Notes under the pieces: generated by a model
Told to the model about the DNA's origin: nothing
The model's database searches: none
The model's input: the letters and a program-made list of their open reading frames with translations, nothing else
Translations under genes and position numbers: made by a program
Shown: positions 32,540 to 45,223 of the stretch, piece by piece
How the letters are laid out: the number at the start of each line of letters is the position of its first letter
How positions within the stretch are numbered: the first letter of the stretch is position 1
Source of the DNA: Terana coerulea
Lineage: Eukaryota; Basidiomycota; Agaricomycetes; Polyporales; Phanerochaetaceae
Direction: 5' to 3'
Assembly: GCA_024811115.1 (NCBI GenBank)
Contig: JAKOGH010000042.1
Location: 558,001 to 622,000, forward strand
Length of the DNA stretch: 64,000 nucleotides

Positions 32540-34598
32540 ATGGACGTGTCTGCCCTCCGCGCAGAGATCAAGGCTTGGGAGCGCCAGTTCAAGGCAGAGC
32601 ACGGACATGAGCCCACCGTGCAAGATATCAAAGAGCAGCCCGCCGTCGGTCAGTCTCTCCTTGACGCGCCCGCCGCCATCCGCTGACCGACGTCGCATCC
32701 ACAGCGGACAAGTACAAGCTTTACAAGAAGCTCTCCAAGCAGCCCGCCCAGTCCGGTCGCCGCACCACTCCGCCCCAGCCGTCCACATCCTCCTCGGCCC
32801 TGCTCTCCGCCTCCAAATCCCGTGCCGTCAGAACAGAGGCCCCCGTGCACACCTCAAACCCCTTCTCTCCTGTCAAGAACAGACACGGACGACATCATAT
32901 CGCGGAAGATGACTCAACAGAACTTCCCATACCCTCCCTCTTCTCCTCTGCCTCTCGCACGAATCCCTTTGCGACCCCTACCAAGTCTGCCAAATCGACT
33001 AGGACACGGCGGCCCTCAGCCGCGCCGCCCATCCCAGAGGGAGACGAAGATCCCTTCCCTCTGATAGTGCAGCCCCCAAAGGCTACTGCAAACCAACCTT
33101 CGTCGTCTTCCCCGCCACATAACCTAGATCATCAGCGACCACAGCCAGCAGGGGGTTCTTCCACTTCATTTGCCCCAGACGCCGCCGAACATCCTCCGGC
33201 GCACCTGCCAGATGGTTTAGCAGGCAAGCAGCTGGACAAGAATGCTGTGACGCGCGCGCGGAAGCGGCTGCGCGGTGAGCCGGTGTCCCCGTCGCCGGTG
33301 AAGGAGAAGAGAGTGCGCGTGGCGGAAAGGATGCATACAACGCTGGACTTTACGGCCCATGCGGGCAGCGACGAGGAGGACGAGAGCATATATGCGCATG
33401 AAAGAGAAACGTTTATTGATGACACGCCGGCCAAGCCCGTGCAAGGCAAGAAACAGTTCAAAGTCCTCTTCGAGGAACAGCATGCCTCGCATGCCACAAC
33501 CTCGTCACAGCGACCGCTATCCAGAGCGAAATCCACGAGCGGGAAAGGGCTCTTTGGCTTCGGCTTCTCTGCCGCGAAGGACAGCGGGCTGAGGCGGAGC
33601 ACGAGCCGCGCTATGTCACCCGCGGCGGCTCATTCGGACGAGGACATGGACTGGGACGCGCCCGCGTCGGCGTCCGCGAAGCTGAAGGCCCCCGCGTTCG
33701 CACCCCCTGCCGCGTCATCAGGCAAACCTGCGAAACCAACGAAGAGCGCGTCCAAGGTCCCCAAAGGCGTCATTCCAGGCAAAGACGACCTATGGTCCGC
33801 TACAGCCCAGTCGAGCACATCCACCTCTACAAATCCAAGAAAACGCTCGCTCTCCCCACCGTCGTCCCAGACCGCAGCAAACGCCTCATCATCTGCACAA
33901 CCCTCCTCGACAGCACCGACCCTATCCAACCTCTCCCTCCTTCCGCCCTCGCCGCCTCCTGCCGGTACGTCCGCGAAGCCGAGATACATGGGCAAGGGCA
34001 AAGCAGGCGCGTCGGCCCTCGCGCGTAAGAAGTCGAAACTGCTTGCCGACGCGGGCGCGGGTATGTCAGAGGGCGACGAGGCCTCAGCGGAAAGCGACGC
34101 GGATAGCGCGCTGGGCGGGGTGAAGGTGCGTGAGGCGGCGTGGCGCTGGGGGCGCACGCGTAGCCGTGAGCACCCTGACGCGACAGACCCGCCCGAGGGC
34201 GACAGCGAGCCGGAGTTCGACCCGACGGCGTTCAAGCCTGCCTTCCCTTCTTCCTCTCTGGCCCCCTCCGCGCTGCACAGTAGCACCACGAGTGAGGAAG
34301 CCGAGACACTCGAAGTCAACCTCCCCGCGTCGCTACGCACGCTCCTGACGCTCGCGCCGCCTGCACACGTCGTGCCAACCGACCTCGAAGAGGAGGCGAT
34401 TGCGAAGCAGCTGATACACGGCCGGAGAGAAACGCATTATGACGCGGGCAGGGGCGGCGAGATCTGGGGCGTCGGCGAGGTGGACGGGAAGGATGAGGAC
34501 GAGGACGAATTTGCTAGGGGCAGAAGAGGGAGGGACGAGGAGGGTGAGGAGGATGAGTGGGAGGGGAGCCCGTGCCGTGGGAGGTTGGCGAGCTGTAA
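32540..34598 (+). CDS. SLD2: DNA replication regulator Sld2
   Basis: Replication-initiation factor that binds Dpb11 after CDK phosphorylation (Sld2/Drc1; related to the N-terminus of RecQL4). Exons 32540-32648 and 32705-34598. The signature is at the N-terminus: LRAEIKAWERQFKAEHG, then PTVQDIKEQPAVADKYKLYK. Full CDK sites of the S/T-P-x-K/R type are visible as SPVK (twice) and TPTK. The rest is disordered, with basic stretches, and the C-terminus regains order (VNLPASLRTLLTLAPP; EEAIAKQLIHGRRETHYDAG). The open frame runs past the expected end, but G4 at 34563-34566 looks one base short. With five G the protein ends EWEGEPVPWEVGEL, the family-like terminus, at 34598. It shares a 211-base gap with the divergent gene at 32328. 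Confidence 0.88.
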
Positions 34599-36045
34599 GA
34601 TTCCGAGTCGAGGGATGGGTGCGGATGTGTCCGTATGTGCTTTCCGTCAACATGCTTTGCATGAATGCTATCGCTTTGGCTTATCATTCTCAGACGATGA
34701 CATGATGCTCGTGTGCCAGATGGAGAGCTCGGTGACTTGTTATATGCCACTGACGGCACCGCTGCAGCGGACATACCGGTGGAGTCCATAGAGAGCTGCC
34801 TGCATCTGAGCTCGCCACTCTCTCGGTATGTTTAACTTCTGTGATATTGGAAATTCAACAGTACTGATCGTATACAACGACCTAGGCTTCTATCTTCCAG
34901 CTCTCACGCGGACGAGTTTAGCAGCATCGGTAGGAGATGTCAACGGGAGATTCTAAGAGAGACTACAGTCCACTTTGTGGATTTCACTCCGGTAATGTTT
35001 ACCTGGCGACTCCTGTGATGTTAACGGAAATAGCGGATTAACTGCAATAGAGCTCCTTCACTCATACTATATTACACAAGTGGGTACGTTCTGGTGATCC
35101 AGCCCCGATGCAGTGCACGGAAATGACGACTTACCTGTTGTAATTTAGGCTTTTGGCATCCGGATCTCATGCGCTATGCGTGATCCGGCATCCTACACAG
35201 GCATCTTTTACGATACTGTTACGAAACGGCGAGGAAGTATAGAGGCAGGAACAAGGGAGGGACGAGGCAATGCGCCGGCGGCAAGCTAAATGAACGCGTC
35301 TACCGCGTTTCGCGTCTCGAAATCACATGGACACGTGGCGCTGGCCGCACGCACTATCCTCCAGGCGACCACCTCCGCTATTGCTGGCTCAGCAGACTTG
35401 GACCGTGGTTAGCCCAATCAAAGTCCCAGACGCGCCTTGCGGATCACACATGGCGCCCCCTACCGACCCCCCAGCCTTGCCCACTTCATCTCCTGGCGAC
35501 AACATGCTCCTCTACATTCCCGCTATGCCCCAGTGTTCCTCCGAGGAGACGACACGAGTAGGCCTGCAGCCTGTGCTGTGCGCTGCGAGATACCAGACGC
35601 ATCAGACATGCTATGCTAGGAGGTGCATATCAAGGCGAGATATGCTTGGAGGATTATCACCTCTCTCTGCGCTTTGACAGCCATTGCAATCAACGACACT
35701 CGTATCGTTGCAGTCACACGAGCTGCATTTCTCGGTGAGTTGTGGGCCACTAGTTATAATATCGCTTGCGCTGATTCGAGCCACGCAGATCATCTACGCA
35801 CTTGATACTGCCAATCATCCTGCGTACGCAGGCCTCCAGGCAGCCAGCCCCCGTCGCGTGTCCCTCCAGCAGGCGTTCTTCTCGTGCGTGCCCAGCTCTT
35901 GCTCTTCTTTCCTCCATAGACGTCGTATAATAACGCACCGTCATCTCCAGGCTTCCCACACATATCATATCCGTTCTCCCTGCCTAGCATTGCGTCGATC
36001 GCAATAAGTACTGGGAAGACCACAGCACCGCGCAAACCTTCCATC
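34599..36045. other. Gene-poor gap upstream of the F-box-like gene
   Basis: 1.45 kb. A plus-strand frame at 35327-35677 (116 codons) has no domain and no splice context. No repeat or RNA gene is seen. Confidence 0.5.
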
Positions 36046-38636
36046 ATGCCTTCGTCCTCGCCCACCCCGAGCCTCCACCGTCGGAGCTCGCTCAAGGACT
36101 ACTTTACCTCGTCGCTCCCGAGCGTCACCCGCCTCCCCAGCCTCCGCTCGCGCAAGTCCACCGCGTCGCTCGCGTCCATAAATAACGCCACCGTGAACGG
36201 CAAGCCCTCGCACGTCAGAAGGGACAGCACGTACGCTCCGTACGCCGTGCACCAGCAGAACATGGCACCGACCGTCCTGCGAGACCCCGCCGCGACAGCA
36301 CGCCTCCTCGAGACGATCCTGGAGAGCCCCGGCGGGAGGAAGAGCCTCGCCCGTCTTGCACGGACGTGCAAGGCATTCAAGGAGCCCGCCCTCGACGTGC
36401 TCTGGCGCGACCTCGACACGTTCGTCCCGCTGCTGACGCTCTTCCCCAACACGTTGCTCAAGCGTGCGCGCCGCCCTGCGCTTGGCTTGGTGCGTATCTC
36501 TACTTTTCTGGAAATGTAAGAAGGAAGATATTTACAGAGGCTTTTTTGCAGGCGAAGAATCCAGAGGGCGCAGAGTGGGACAAGCTGCTCGCGTACGGCG
36601 AGCGCGTCCGCAGCATCTCGTACGTCGAGGCCTTCAACACGCTCTCTCAGAGCGTCTTCCCCTACTCGAGACGTGCCCGCGCGACTTCCTGCTCCCGAAC
36701 CTCACGTCGCTCACCTGGAAGGCCGAGACGACGCCGGGTCTCAACTTCTGCCGCGCGTACCTCACGCCGACGCTCCAGCACTTTACGCTCGAGATGGGCG
36801 TCCGCAACCCGAAGATGAACGACTTCCTCGACGAGGTGATGCGCCGGACGACGCTGCAGACGTTCAGCTTCACGCTGCACAGCAACCTGCCCGAGAACTT
36901 CGTGGAGAAGGTGAAGGGCAACCGCAAGTTCGAGAAGCTGGCGCTGCTCGCGCCCGGCGCGCTCGCGGCCAAGGTCGGCGCGTGGGCGTCGACGCTCCCG
37001 CTGCTGAAGAGCCTCGCGCTCGACCTCAGCAACTCGTCGACGCGCATGGTCGAGGGCTTCTTCAACGACATCGGGCCCGGCTCGGGTGCAACGACGCCGA
37101 GCTCGATGGGCGCCGACAGCGGCATCTTCTCCGGCGAGGACGACGGCGTCGACTTCTCCGCCGTCCGCAAGAGCATCGTCCGGCTCACGAACGACGGCCC
37201 GCGCCACGGCGCGTTCCCGCAGCTCACGCAGCTCAGCCCTCACCGGCGAGGCCGCCAACATCGCGACCTTCCTCCGCCACATCACAAGCCCGATCACGCA
37301 GATGGAGCTCGCGGTCGAGGACCCGCCCGCGCCCGAGGACTGGCAGGATCTCTGTGCGCTGCTCGGCAACCATTTCGGGCAGACCCTCCAGGGCCTGCGC
37401 ATCATGGCGACGAGCGCGTCGCGCTTCAACGAGCTCGTGCGCTCGACGTCCCGCGGCGGCGACGTGCAGCTGCGGCACCTCCCGCTCACGTACCTCAGCC
37501 GCCTCCCGCGGCTCTCCCGGCTCGAGATCGAGCTGCCCGAGTCCGCGATCTTCCACGACGCCGACCTCGCGCACCTCGCGCGCGTGTGCCCCAACCTCGA
37601 GATCGCGCGGCTCTGCGGGCAGGCGCGCTTCCCGCCGTCCGCCGGCCCCCCGCCGCTGACCCTGGAAGGCGTACTCCCGCTCACGAGCGCGTGCCTGCGC
37701 TTGCATACGCTCGCCGTCGTCGTGCATGCGCTGCCCGCGCCGGACGAGACGTTCCGCACGCGCGAGCACTCGAGCCGCGCGCTCATGCGGCTCAACGTCG
37801 GGCACTCGTGGGTTCGCGACCCGCTGCAGGCCGCGCTACTGCTCAGCCACGTCGCGCCGCACCTCGAGACGCTGCGCTGGTTCCAGCAGACGCAGAAGGC
37901 GGGCGTCGTCGAGGCGCACGCCGCCGCGTGGCAGAAGGTGCAGGACTGGCTCCCGCCGCTGCAGAACATGCGCCTCGTCGAGCGCAGCCTCATGCCGAAG
38001 CCCGTCAAGATTGAGCGGCCGAAGACGGTCGACCAGGAGGTCGACGCGACCCCGCTGGCGGTGTCCAGAGGTGTGCTGGCGAAGCCGATGTATGTGGAGG
38101 CGGAGATGCAGAGTGAGCCTAAGTTGCTGAGGGAGACAGAGGTGCAGGTAGTGCCAGAGACGCACGAGATGGAGGTGGACGCGACACCGGTCTGCGTGGA
38201 GGAAGAGATCGAGGCTGTTCCTGAGATGGTGGAACAGTCCGTGGAAGCTATCCCAGAAACGGAAGAAAAGGCTGTCGACACCGTTGAGCCCGAACTGGCG
38301 GAGTTAGTCACCAGCGAGATTTCGACGTCAACATCGCCACCTCATTCAAGCATGTCGCCACTGCTCACATCGCTTGCGCCCTCAATACACGGGCTTGTCA
38401 CTCTACCGTTCCGCGCGGTGCGGGTCTACACGTACTACCTCTCGCTGCCCCTGCGCTATGCCTTTTCCTTCGCGACCCCGATTATGCCCGCTATCTCAGA
38501 TTATGCCGCAAGTATGCAAGCCGACTCAAGCCCTGCTTCGGAAAAGTCTATGCCTATGACACCCATGAGCCCATCGGAAACCTCTATGCCGGCCTCGCCG
38601 TCGTCGGACACTGGCATCCACACTGTCGGTCATTGA
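36046..38636 (+). CDS. F-box-like protein with leucine-rich region
   Basis: Exon 1 (36046-36489) encodes a Ser/Arg-rich leader and then an F-box-like helix pair (LARLARTCKAFKEPALDVLW, RDLDTFVPLLTLFP) around residues 95-145, in the form common in mushroom F-box families. The intron is 36490-36551. Exon 2 encodes leucine-rich segments (LLPNLTSLTWKAET, LPLLKSLALDLSNSS, LSRLPRLSRLEIELPESA, CPNLEIARLCGQ). The tail is Glu/Val-rich with a hydrophobic stretch (AVRVYTYYLSLPLRYAFSF). It is likely a substrate adaptor of an SCF ubiquitin ligase, inferred from the architecture. Two frame breaks: C4 at 36659-36662 lacks one base (SVFPLLETCPRDF), and an extra C near 37233 disrupts LTQLSLTGEAANI. A 549-codon antisense frame is a shadow of the GC-rich codons. 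Confidence 0.75.
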
Positions 38637-38974
38637 TCCTTGTTGTCGTCGCATTCTTATACTTATTCATCGCTGGTGCTGGACACTGTATCATGTAGGA
38701 CTCTACGCATGAACTTTATGACTCTAATGCATTCCCTTCTGCTCCTCCGCTTGAAATGCCCGCACACGTCCCGACGAATGTGTTCCACTTTCTTGCTGAA
38801 CCTGAACACTTGCCTAACCCGGCACAGCGCGCGGCAACAAGCGGCAGACCCCACGTGGCGTGGGCGTCTCGCAAGGACATGCGCGCGACGCGTCAGTCTG
38901 TGCAGCCGCTGTTTGCAGCACTTCCCTTCTCTCCCGCCTTCGTCACAAATCCCATCCACTTCAGACGATACGAC
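38637..38974. other. Short intergenic gap before RPN5
   Basis: 338 bases. The RPN5 frame is open upstream to an ATG at 38756, but the conserved start is 38975, so this stretch is read as 3' region plus promoter and leader. Confidence 0.45.
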
Positions 38975-40789
38975 ATGGCTGACCCCAAGAAGCAGGAGAA
39001 GGACTACACCAAGGAGGTTGATGAGATTCTTCCTGAGACGAAGTCGCTTGCGGAGGTACGTCTGCACGAGACGCACGGTGTATGCCATCAATACTCAGTG
39101 CGTGTTAGTCTGGAAAGCTGCAAGAAGCAGTCGATAAGCTGTTGATCCTCGAGAAACAAACACGCAATGTACGTGCAGTACATTTACCTCTGTTGGCAAT
39201 ACTTATAGCTGTATACATAGGCGTCAGACCTACAGTCAACGACCCGCCTTGCCAAGGAGATCACGCAACTATCCTATGATGCACGAAACTACGACCTCCT
39301 CAACTCCAATGTACAACTGCTGAGCAAGAAACATGGCCAGCTGAAAGGCGCCATACAGGGCATCGTCGAGCAGACTATGGGATGGTTAACGGAGATCAAG
39401 GAGCGCGACGGCACAGAGCGGTGGTTGCAGCTCATCGAGACGCTGCGCGCGGTGTCCGAGGGCAAGGTGCGCACTCACTGAAACGTATGCGTTGCGTATC
39501 TCATGATGAGGCGTGCAGATCTTCCTCGAAACCCCGCGAGCACGCGTCACCCTCCTCCTCGCCCACCACCACGAGTCCCTCGCGAACGCGCCCCCGCCGT
39601 CCGGCCCGACGGCGAAGGAGTCGCGGCAGACCGCGTCGGACCTGCTCTCGGACCTGCAGGTCGAGACGTACTCGTCGATGGAGCGCCGCGAGAAGACGGA
39701 GTTCATCCTCGAGCAGATGCGGCTACTCATTCTCGTCGCACGGGAAAAGGATGCGGAGAAGGACGTGGAGGGGAAGAAGGACGCGGTTGCGGGCGGGGAA
39801 CCGGACTGGGTGAAAGTCCGCGTTGCTGGCCGGAAGGTCAACGAGAGTTTCCTGACGGAAAAGACAAGGAGGTGCGTTCATAGCCACAAATGGGCTGCTC
39901 GTGAACTGACCTACACAATAACATTCAGGACCTCAAACTCAAGTACTATGACTTGATGATCCAGTATGACCTCCAGCACAGCGAATACCTGGATGCTGCA
40001 AAACACTTCCACAAAGTCTGGGAGACGCCGTCAATCAAGAAGGATGTGAGCGGCAAGGGACGTGAGGTAGGTTTGCTCGACGTTTTTCTGAATATGCATC
40101 TATTTATATATCCTTTCAGGCACTCGGAAACATCATCTGCTTCCTTCTATTGGCACCGCATAATAACGAGCAGTCCGACATGCTTCACCGCCTGTACAAC
40201 AATCCTGCTCTGGTCAAGCTTGACCTTCACTAGTGCGTCTATCACTGCAGCTTCCAGACTGCAAAAATGACAGCTGGTATAGTGCCGTGGCAAAAGTGTT
40301 CACAACAGCAGAGGTTATGAGGTGGCCTGCTGTCGAGCAAGTCTACGGTCCCCAGCTCCGTGAAACCACGGTGTTTAAAGAAGACAAGTTCTGGAAAGAC
40401 TTGCACACGCGAGTTATTGAGCACGTAAGTTCTACGAAGTGCACTTCACCCGCCAATGCTCACAACCTCTGTGGTAGAACATTCGCGTCGTCTCAAAATA
40501 CTACACCCGCATCACCCTCACCCGCCTCACACAGTTCCTCGACCTCTCACCACAAGAGACAGAGGAAACGCTGTCACGGCTTGTGGTGTCAGGGACCGTT
40601 TGGGCTCGTGTGGACCGCCCCGCGGGTATCATCAACTTTAAGCAGTCGAGGACGGCGGAGGACGTCATGAACGACTGGAGCTCGGACATGTCGAAACTCC
40701 TGAGCTTGGTGGAGAAGGCATGGATGGGCGTGAACGCAGCGCAAGCCGCGCAGTCGAAAGTCAACGCAATCAAGGCGGCGGCGTCGTAA
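38975..40789 (+). CDS. RPN5: 26S proteasome lid subunit Rpn5
   Basis: PCI-domain subunit of the 19S proteasome lid (PSMD12 in animals). It begins MADPKKQEKDYTKEVDEILP, as expected for the family, and continues with KLQEAVDKLLILEKQTRN and helical-repeat sequence (LNSNVQLLSKKHGQLKGAIQ; YYDLMIQYDLQHSEYLDAAK). The PCI winged-helix end is RVVSKYYTRITLTRLTQFLD, followed by WARVDRPAGIINF. Eight exons are joined by GT..AG sites; the short intron at about 40228-40268 gives HYWYSAVAKVFTTAEVMRWP. One frame break: A4 at 39859-39862 needs a fifth A to read EKDKEDLKLKYYD. The start at 38975 is chosen by family length, although an in-frame ATG exists at 38756. Transcribed convergently with the mS23 gene, 171 bases apart. 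Confidence 0.93.
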
Positions 40790-40960
40790 TCTTCCTGTTT
40801 TGTATGTAGAGTACCTTTGCATGAACCCATTTCTCCAGCAAAACGGTGTCGCGAGCTGGTGATTTGAAAGAGCATTAGGTGGCAAAGGATACAAGCAGTG
40901 ACCATGAGCCGATTTTCTAGTGGACTTCCCGAAAGGCCCCAACAACGGAAATCAGGGGTA

Positions 40961-41916
40961 CTATTTCAGGACTCGCATATAGTCCACATCTGCCTTCCTT
41001 CTGTCCCTGGCCTGTGCCTCTGTCGGTGCGGCGGTGGGTCTCGGCGCAGGCTTGCCAGCAGCCGAGCCTGCCTTGGTGATGACCGGCTGCGCCAGCGCGG
41101 GCGAGTACGACGGCCGGACGCCCTCCTGCCACAGCCGCGCGTACCGCGTGCCCCGCGACCAGTCCGCGTTGATCCCCACCCGCTCATGTACCATGTGCCA
41201 GCGCTTGCGCGCGGTGGTCTCCGCCGCGTCGAGCTCGGCCGTGCGCGTCCAGGAATTGAACTTCTGCTCCTCGATGCCGAAGATACGATCGACGACGGAC
41301 GGCCCGAAGGAGAGGCCACACGCCTCGGCCTCGCGCAGCGCGATCTGCGCGGCGAGGTCGTGCTCAGAACGCAGCGCGCGGAACTGGGCGACAGCGGAAG
41401 CGTATGCTTGGTTGAGAGACATCTCGTGGTGCTTGTGTAAGTTGACGGCGTATTGGATGGCACTAAAGAATGCTCAAAACGTATGCTCGAATGTAATGAG
41501 TGTGAAACGTACTCTTCGGGTTTGACGTTTCTGCCTCGCTGGCGCAACCTCGTCCACGCTTTCCCACTTATCGGGTGCTCTGGCTCAATGGCATCCTCTT
41601 CCACAAGGCTTTTGGGGCGGAGCGCCTCGAACGGATGGTCACTAAAGAACTGCTTTCGCAGCTCGTCCTCCAAGTAGACCACAGGCAGCGGTTTTGGACT
41701 GTATCGTTGTGTGCGCTTCGTCGCCGTCGCGCGCGCGGCGGCTTGCCTGTCCTGCGGCAGGTCGTAGTCCGACCGCGGCGCGGTTGCGCGGGGTGGCAGC
41801 GGCAGCGGCGGGTGGTCGAGGATGGCTTGGAACCACGCGGGCTCTTTCTGCATGTGCCGCGCGACGAGCAGGCGCGACGCCTGCTTGTGCACCTGGTTGG
41901 CAAACCTCCGGACCAT
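40961..41916 (-). CDS. RSM25: Mitochondrial small-subunit ribosomal protein mS23 (Rsm25-like)
   Basis: Component of the mitochondrial 37S/small ribosomal subunit. Exons 41916-41513 and 41462-40961. The N-terminus MVRRFANQVHKQASRLLVAR is basic, followed by PAWFQAILDHPPLPLPPRA, as in fungal Rsm25/mS23. The core reads VVYLEDELRKQFFSDHPFEA and LVEEDAIEPEHPISGKAWTR, then across the intron AIQYAVNLHKHHEMSLNQAY and ASAVAQFRALRSEHDLAAQ. The C-terminus is Ala/Pro-rich, ending YMRVLK. The splice joins cleanly (GA plus T gives Asp) and no frame break was found. An upstream in-frame TTG at 41928 is not needed. Identification rests on the order of these blocks; other small basic mitochondrial proteins are less likely. 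Confidence 0.83.
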
Positions 41917-42416
41917 CGCCTTTTGCAAGGACGCGAGAAATGCCTGGGCTGTCTCGGACAGCGAGTGGTTTGTGCAGAACTATGAACGCCGGCGGGGGGC
42001 TTGGGCGGGCGGCTGCGAGACGGGCGCCCGGCGAAGCCAAACAGGCGCACACACGACGGACCAGGCGCCCTCTGCCTCCCGCGCCGTTTGTTCCTTTCCT
42101 CGACCGGCCTGGCTGGGCCAATTCTCTCCTTGCTCTTGTGCTGCGCCTTGGTACCCGTGTATGTGATGTCCAGATACCTGCTTGTCTATCTTGACGATGG
42201 CGAGCATCGCCGACATGCCGTGCCGTGATGCGTCTGACGACTTGCATTGGTCGCTGCTTGAGGCATATCCGCTTTCCTATTCTTCATCCAAGCCCGACAT
42301 CGTCCTCAACGTCCGTGCCAAGCTCGCATCTCGCGCTCACCGGAAGATAAAATGCAGCAGAGTACTGTGCTTGGTCTCCACGATGACTGGCATACACTCC
42401 CAACGGCCACCCCAGT
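41917..42416. other. Divergent intergenic gap
   Basis: 500 bases between mS23 and the next plus-strand gene. A short plus-strand frame from 42182 to 42430 may be a leader exon but has no support. Confidence 0.4.
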
Positions 42417-43264
42417 ATGAACACGCATGACACCCCGGCACACGACCTCCGTCTCATCTTCAAACGCCGCTCAGCTAGCGTGCTCTCGCTGCGCCGGCTC
42501 TCTCGCACACGATCCTCAACTTCCTCTGTTTCTTCATATGTGTCTGCTTACGGGATTGGGTCGGACATGGGGCGGGTTCTGTATTGGCTGGGGGAAAGGA
42601 TGCTGGACGGGTACATCGAGGTCGCTTTCCGCGCGAAGCTCGCGTCCCTACGCAAGACCATTGCCCGCTCGCGACGGCAAAGCCTCACCCCCGTGAGCGC
42701 CGCGTGCGTCCGACAGGCCCTCGATGACCTAGTCTCATTCTGCCAGTGCGCGCCATCTGGGTCTCACTCTGCATGTTCGACTGACCCCGATGTCCGCTTG
42801 CGTCGCCATTCCCTAGCGCGGACTACCCACGAAGGTTCAGGTTGTGGTCGCTGAACACCCTTCTGGGGACGCTGCGCCCCCTCGACGCTTCCTCGATGAT
42901 TCTTCTCGAGTCTAATTTCGTAGAAGTGCTTGCATCCTATCACCTCGAGCTCTGTGAGGACCCGCGAATCGGTGACGTTGCTGGTCTTATTATGGAGATC
43001 GTAAACGCGTACCACAGCTTGTCCTGTCGATGTTCAGTATGCCTTCGTGCTCTGAGGGTGCGTACCGTTCAATCTCATTTGGTGCGTTGCTGACTGCTCT
43101 TCTTGGCACAGAAAGACTTGCAGCCGCCAGAATTATTACAGAGGAATATTTTGTCGTGTTCTGACTCTGAGGTTGAAGATGTAACAGTAGATGTAGTTGG
43201 AGCTATTCTTGCACAAGGTGGATTTGGAGGAGCGGGGTATCTCATGCGTCCTGGCCGAATCTGA
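42417..43264 (+). CDS. Unrecognised three-exon protein
   Basis: Exon 1 starts at ATG 42417 and encodes RLIFKRRSASVLSLRRLSRT followed by DMGRVLYWLGERMLDGYIEV and a basic helix. A clean GT..AG intron near 42742-42818 joins to PRRFRLWSLNTLLGTLRPLD and VLASYHLELCEDPRIGDVAG. A second intron (donor GTGCGT near 43059, acceptor near 43110) leads to an acidic C-terminal exon with SCSDSEVEDVTVDVVGAILA, ending AGYLMRPGRI. The frame is preserved across both splices, which is the main evidence that this is a real gene. There is one Cys-pair region (CRCSVC), but no family is recognised. Confidence 0.55.
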
Positions 43265-45223
43265 TTAGATGTCCACGCACCATCTGCTTGATGCCAGGTG
43301 GCAAGATTTTATCTGATTAGATACCCCGTGTGTGTTCTCTCCATGCCCCTTCAACGAACGGAAGTAGTGAAAGACATGCTTTCCTGAACAAATATCAGCA
43401 CGAGCCGCGGTCTGAGAGCTGTCAGGCAGTAACTGAATGTATTGGCCGCGGGGTATCAGACAGGGAAGGTGACTCTGGATTATATTAAATCCTGAGTTTA
43501 CTCGACTATGAGCCAAATAGGGGACGTATCGTCGAGGGTCCTAATGGTGTAAAGCCCTCAAAACCCGGGCGAGAAGGCACGCACACATCATGCCTGCTTA
43601 CCCGCTCACCCGAGTGGCGGCTATCTAGCGCTGAGGAAATGGCAGTCGTGGGCTACAAGCCCCGTCCTCCCAGCTCCTCCTACCCCTTGGGCTGCTTGAG
43701 TGGAGCCACGGCTGCGCGGGCGGAAAGCCGAGAAGGTCGTGCATGCATGGTGCTGGGAGGCGAGGGGTCCGCGCGATGAAATCTCGGCCTTCTGATCATG
43801 GGTGATATTCCAGCAGCATGTGTGAGAGGGTCCCGCGCCGTGCAGAAAAATCCGAATCGGCCATAAACGTGCGAAAGGGCTGGGAGAGATGTGTGCTTTC
43901 GGTAAGAGGCTTGGGCGGCGCACAAGCTTCCGTGTTCTTGGAGCCAGGGTGGTTCACCAGGCCGGCCTGGACAGTACATCGCTCACGAGGGCGCCACCAT
44001 TTATTTCTGTCAAGAGATATGATCAGCACATGAGCCATGAAGATAGCGCACTTCATCTTGAGTTTGAAGGCTGTGCGCTACGTCTAATAGACACTAAACA
44101 TAGAGCTCACCTTGACCTGTGCAATTACGACACCACTGAATGCACGGGAGAATCCGACAAGCTACGGGTGCAGGCCGGCGAGCCGCAACACGACCATCTG
44201 CGCATCGTGGCAGAAGTCCGCATGCAAGTGTTCTATCTCATCGCCCATCCGCCGGCAAGGACAGATCGGATCATGCTAATATCCTCTCCTCTGGACAACA
44301 GAGAGTTCCGGGCTAGCAGGGAAGTCTAGGGCAGCCGAGGAGCTGTCCCAAGGCACCACAACTGCATTAGAACACCACTATCTTGTTGGCGCAGCGTATC
44401 AGCACCTTTGGATTGCAAAGACATACCTCACATGCGCACGCCACGAACGTAGTTGAGTCCCAGGTATTGAGCCAAATGGGTCGGCGTTCTCCACTGTACC
44501 ATCCATACGGGTAACAGCACCTTTTCTTGTCCTAGTCGTAGGATCAAAGCCGTGTTTTGCCGACAGTGTGCAGCCGCTGTGGGTCGTTGCTGACATCTGG
44601 CACATATGATCGTGCGTGGAGGAGGCATGGTACAGTCTTGTAAGGGGATGCGTAGTGCTCATTACCGTGGTGAATTCAGATATTGTGGCCAAAGTGGGAC
44701 CGGCCAGCGCAATATTTCCTTGCTTGAGCTGGGTAACACTCCTAGTTAGACAACTCGACACACTTCTTTGGACCGCAGCGGCGCGCTGTAGAAGACATTC
44801 ATGTTAGCCTGCCATTCCTGGAGAACATGAGCCCAGCTTAGAGTTCGTACCGTGCACATCGATGATCGTATCAGGAAGTCGGAACCACAGTTACCACACC
44901 GGAGCAGCCCTGTGGATTAAGGTGTCTTATCGGGAAAGCGGTATCGCGGCGATATAGTCTTGGGGCTTCTTCCAAGCCATATCCAGTTGAAATCCTATGT
45001 CAGCACTTTGGCAGAGGTTTCTGGATTTGTTATAGCACAGCCGCGATAGGCCAGTGATCAGCAGGTGAGGACGGCAGGTGGACGACAAGGTCACTGTGCT
45101 TCGGAAACGGCCAGGCGCCCCTCGAGCAGGTCTATAAAGACCCCTCGGATGGCCTGCCCTCTCTTCAGCAGACACCCAACTGTTTCTCTCGCACAACCAA
45201 TCAGCCACCCACCTCACATCACA
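43265..45223. other. Gene-poor gap of about 2 kb
   Basis: No supported gene. The sequence CTGATTAGAT occurs twice (near 43261 and 43314). Short frames occur on both strands without domains. From 45090 the sequence takes on promoter character, with a TATA box at 45133. Confidence 0.5.
45133..45138 (+). promoter_or_regulatory. TATA box of the small Cys-peptide gene
   Basis: TATAAA in a GC-rich setting, 86 bases before the ATG at 45224, followed by a CT/CA-rich leader. Confidence 0.6.

Noticed and set aside
36662..38311. 549-codon minus-strand frame
   Set aside because: It is antisense to the GC-rich F-box-like gene, whose splice and leucine-rich pattern are clear; the frame is a codon-bias shadow.
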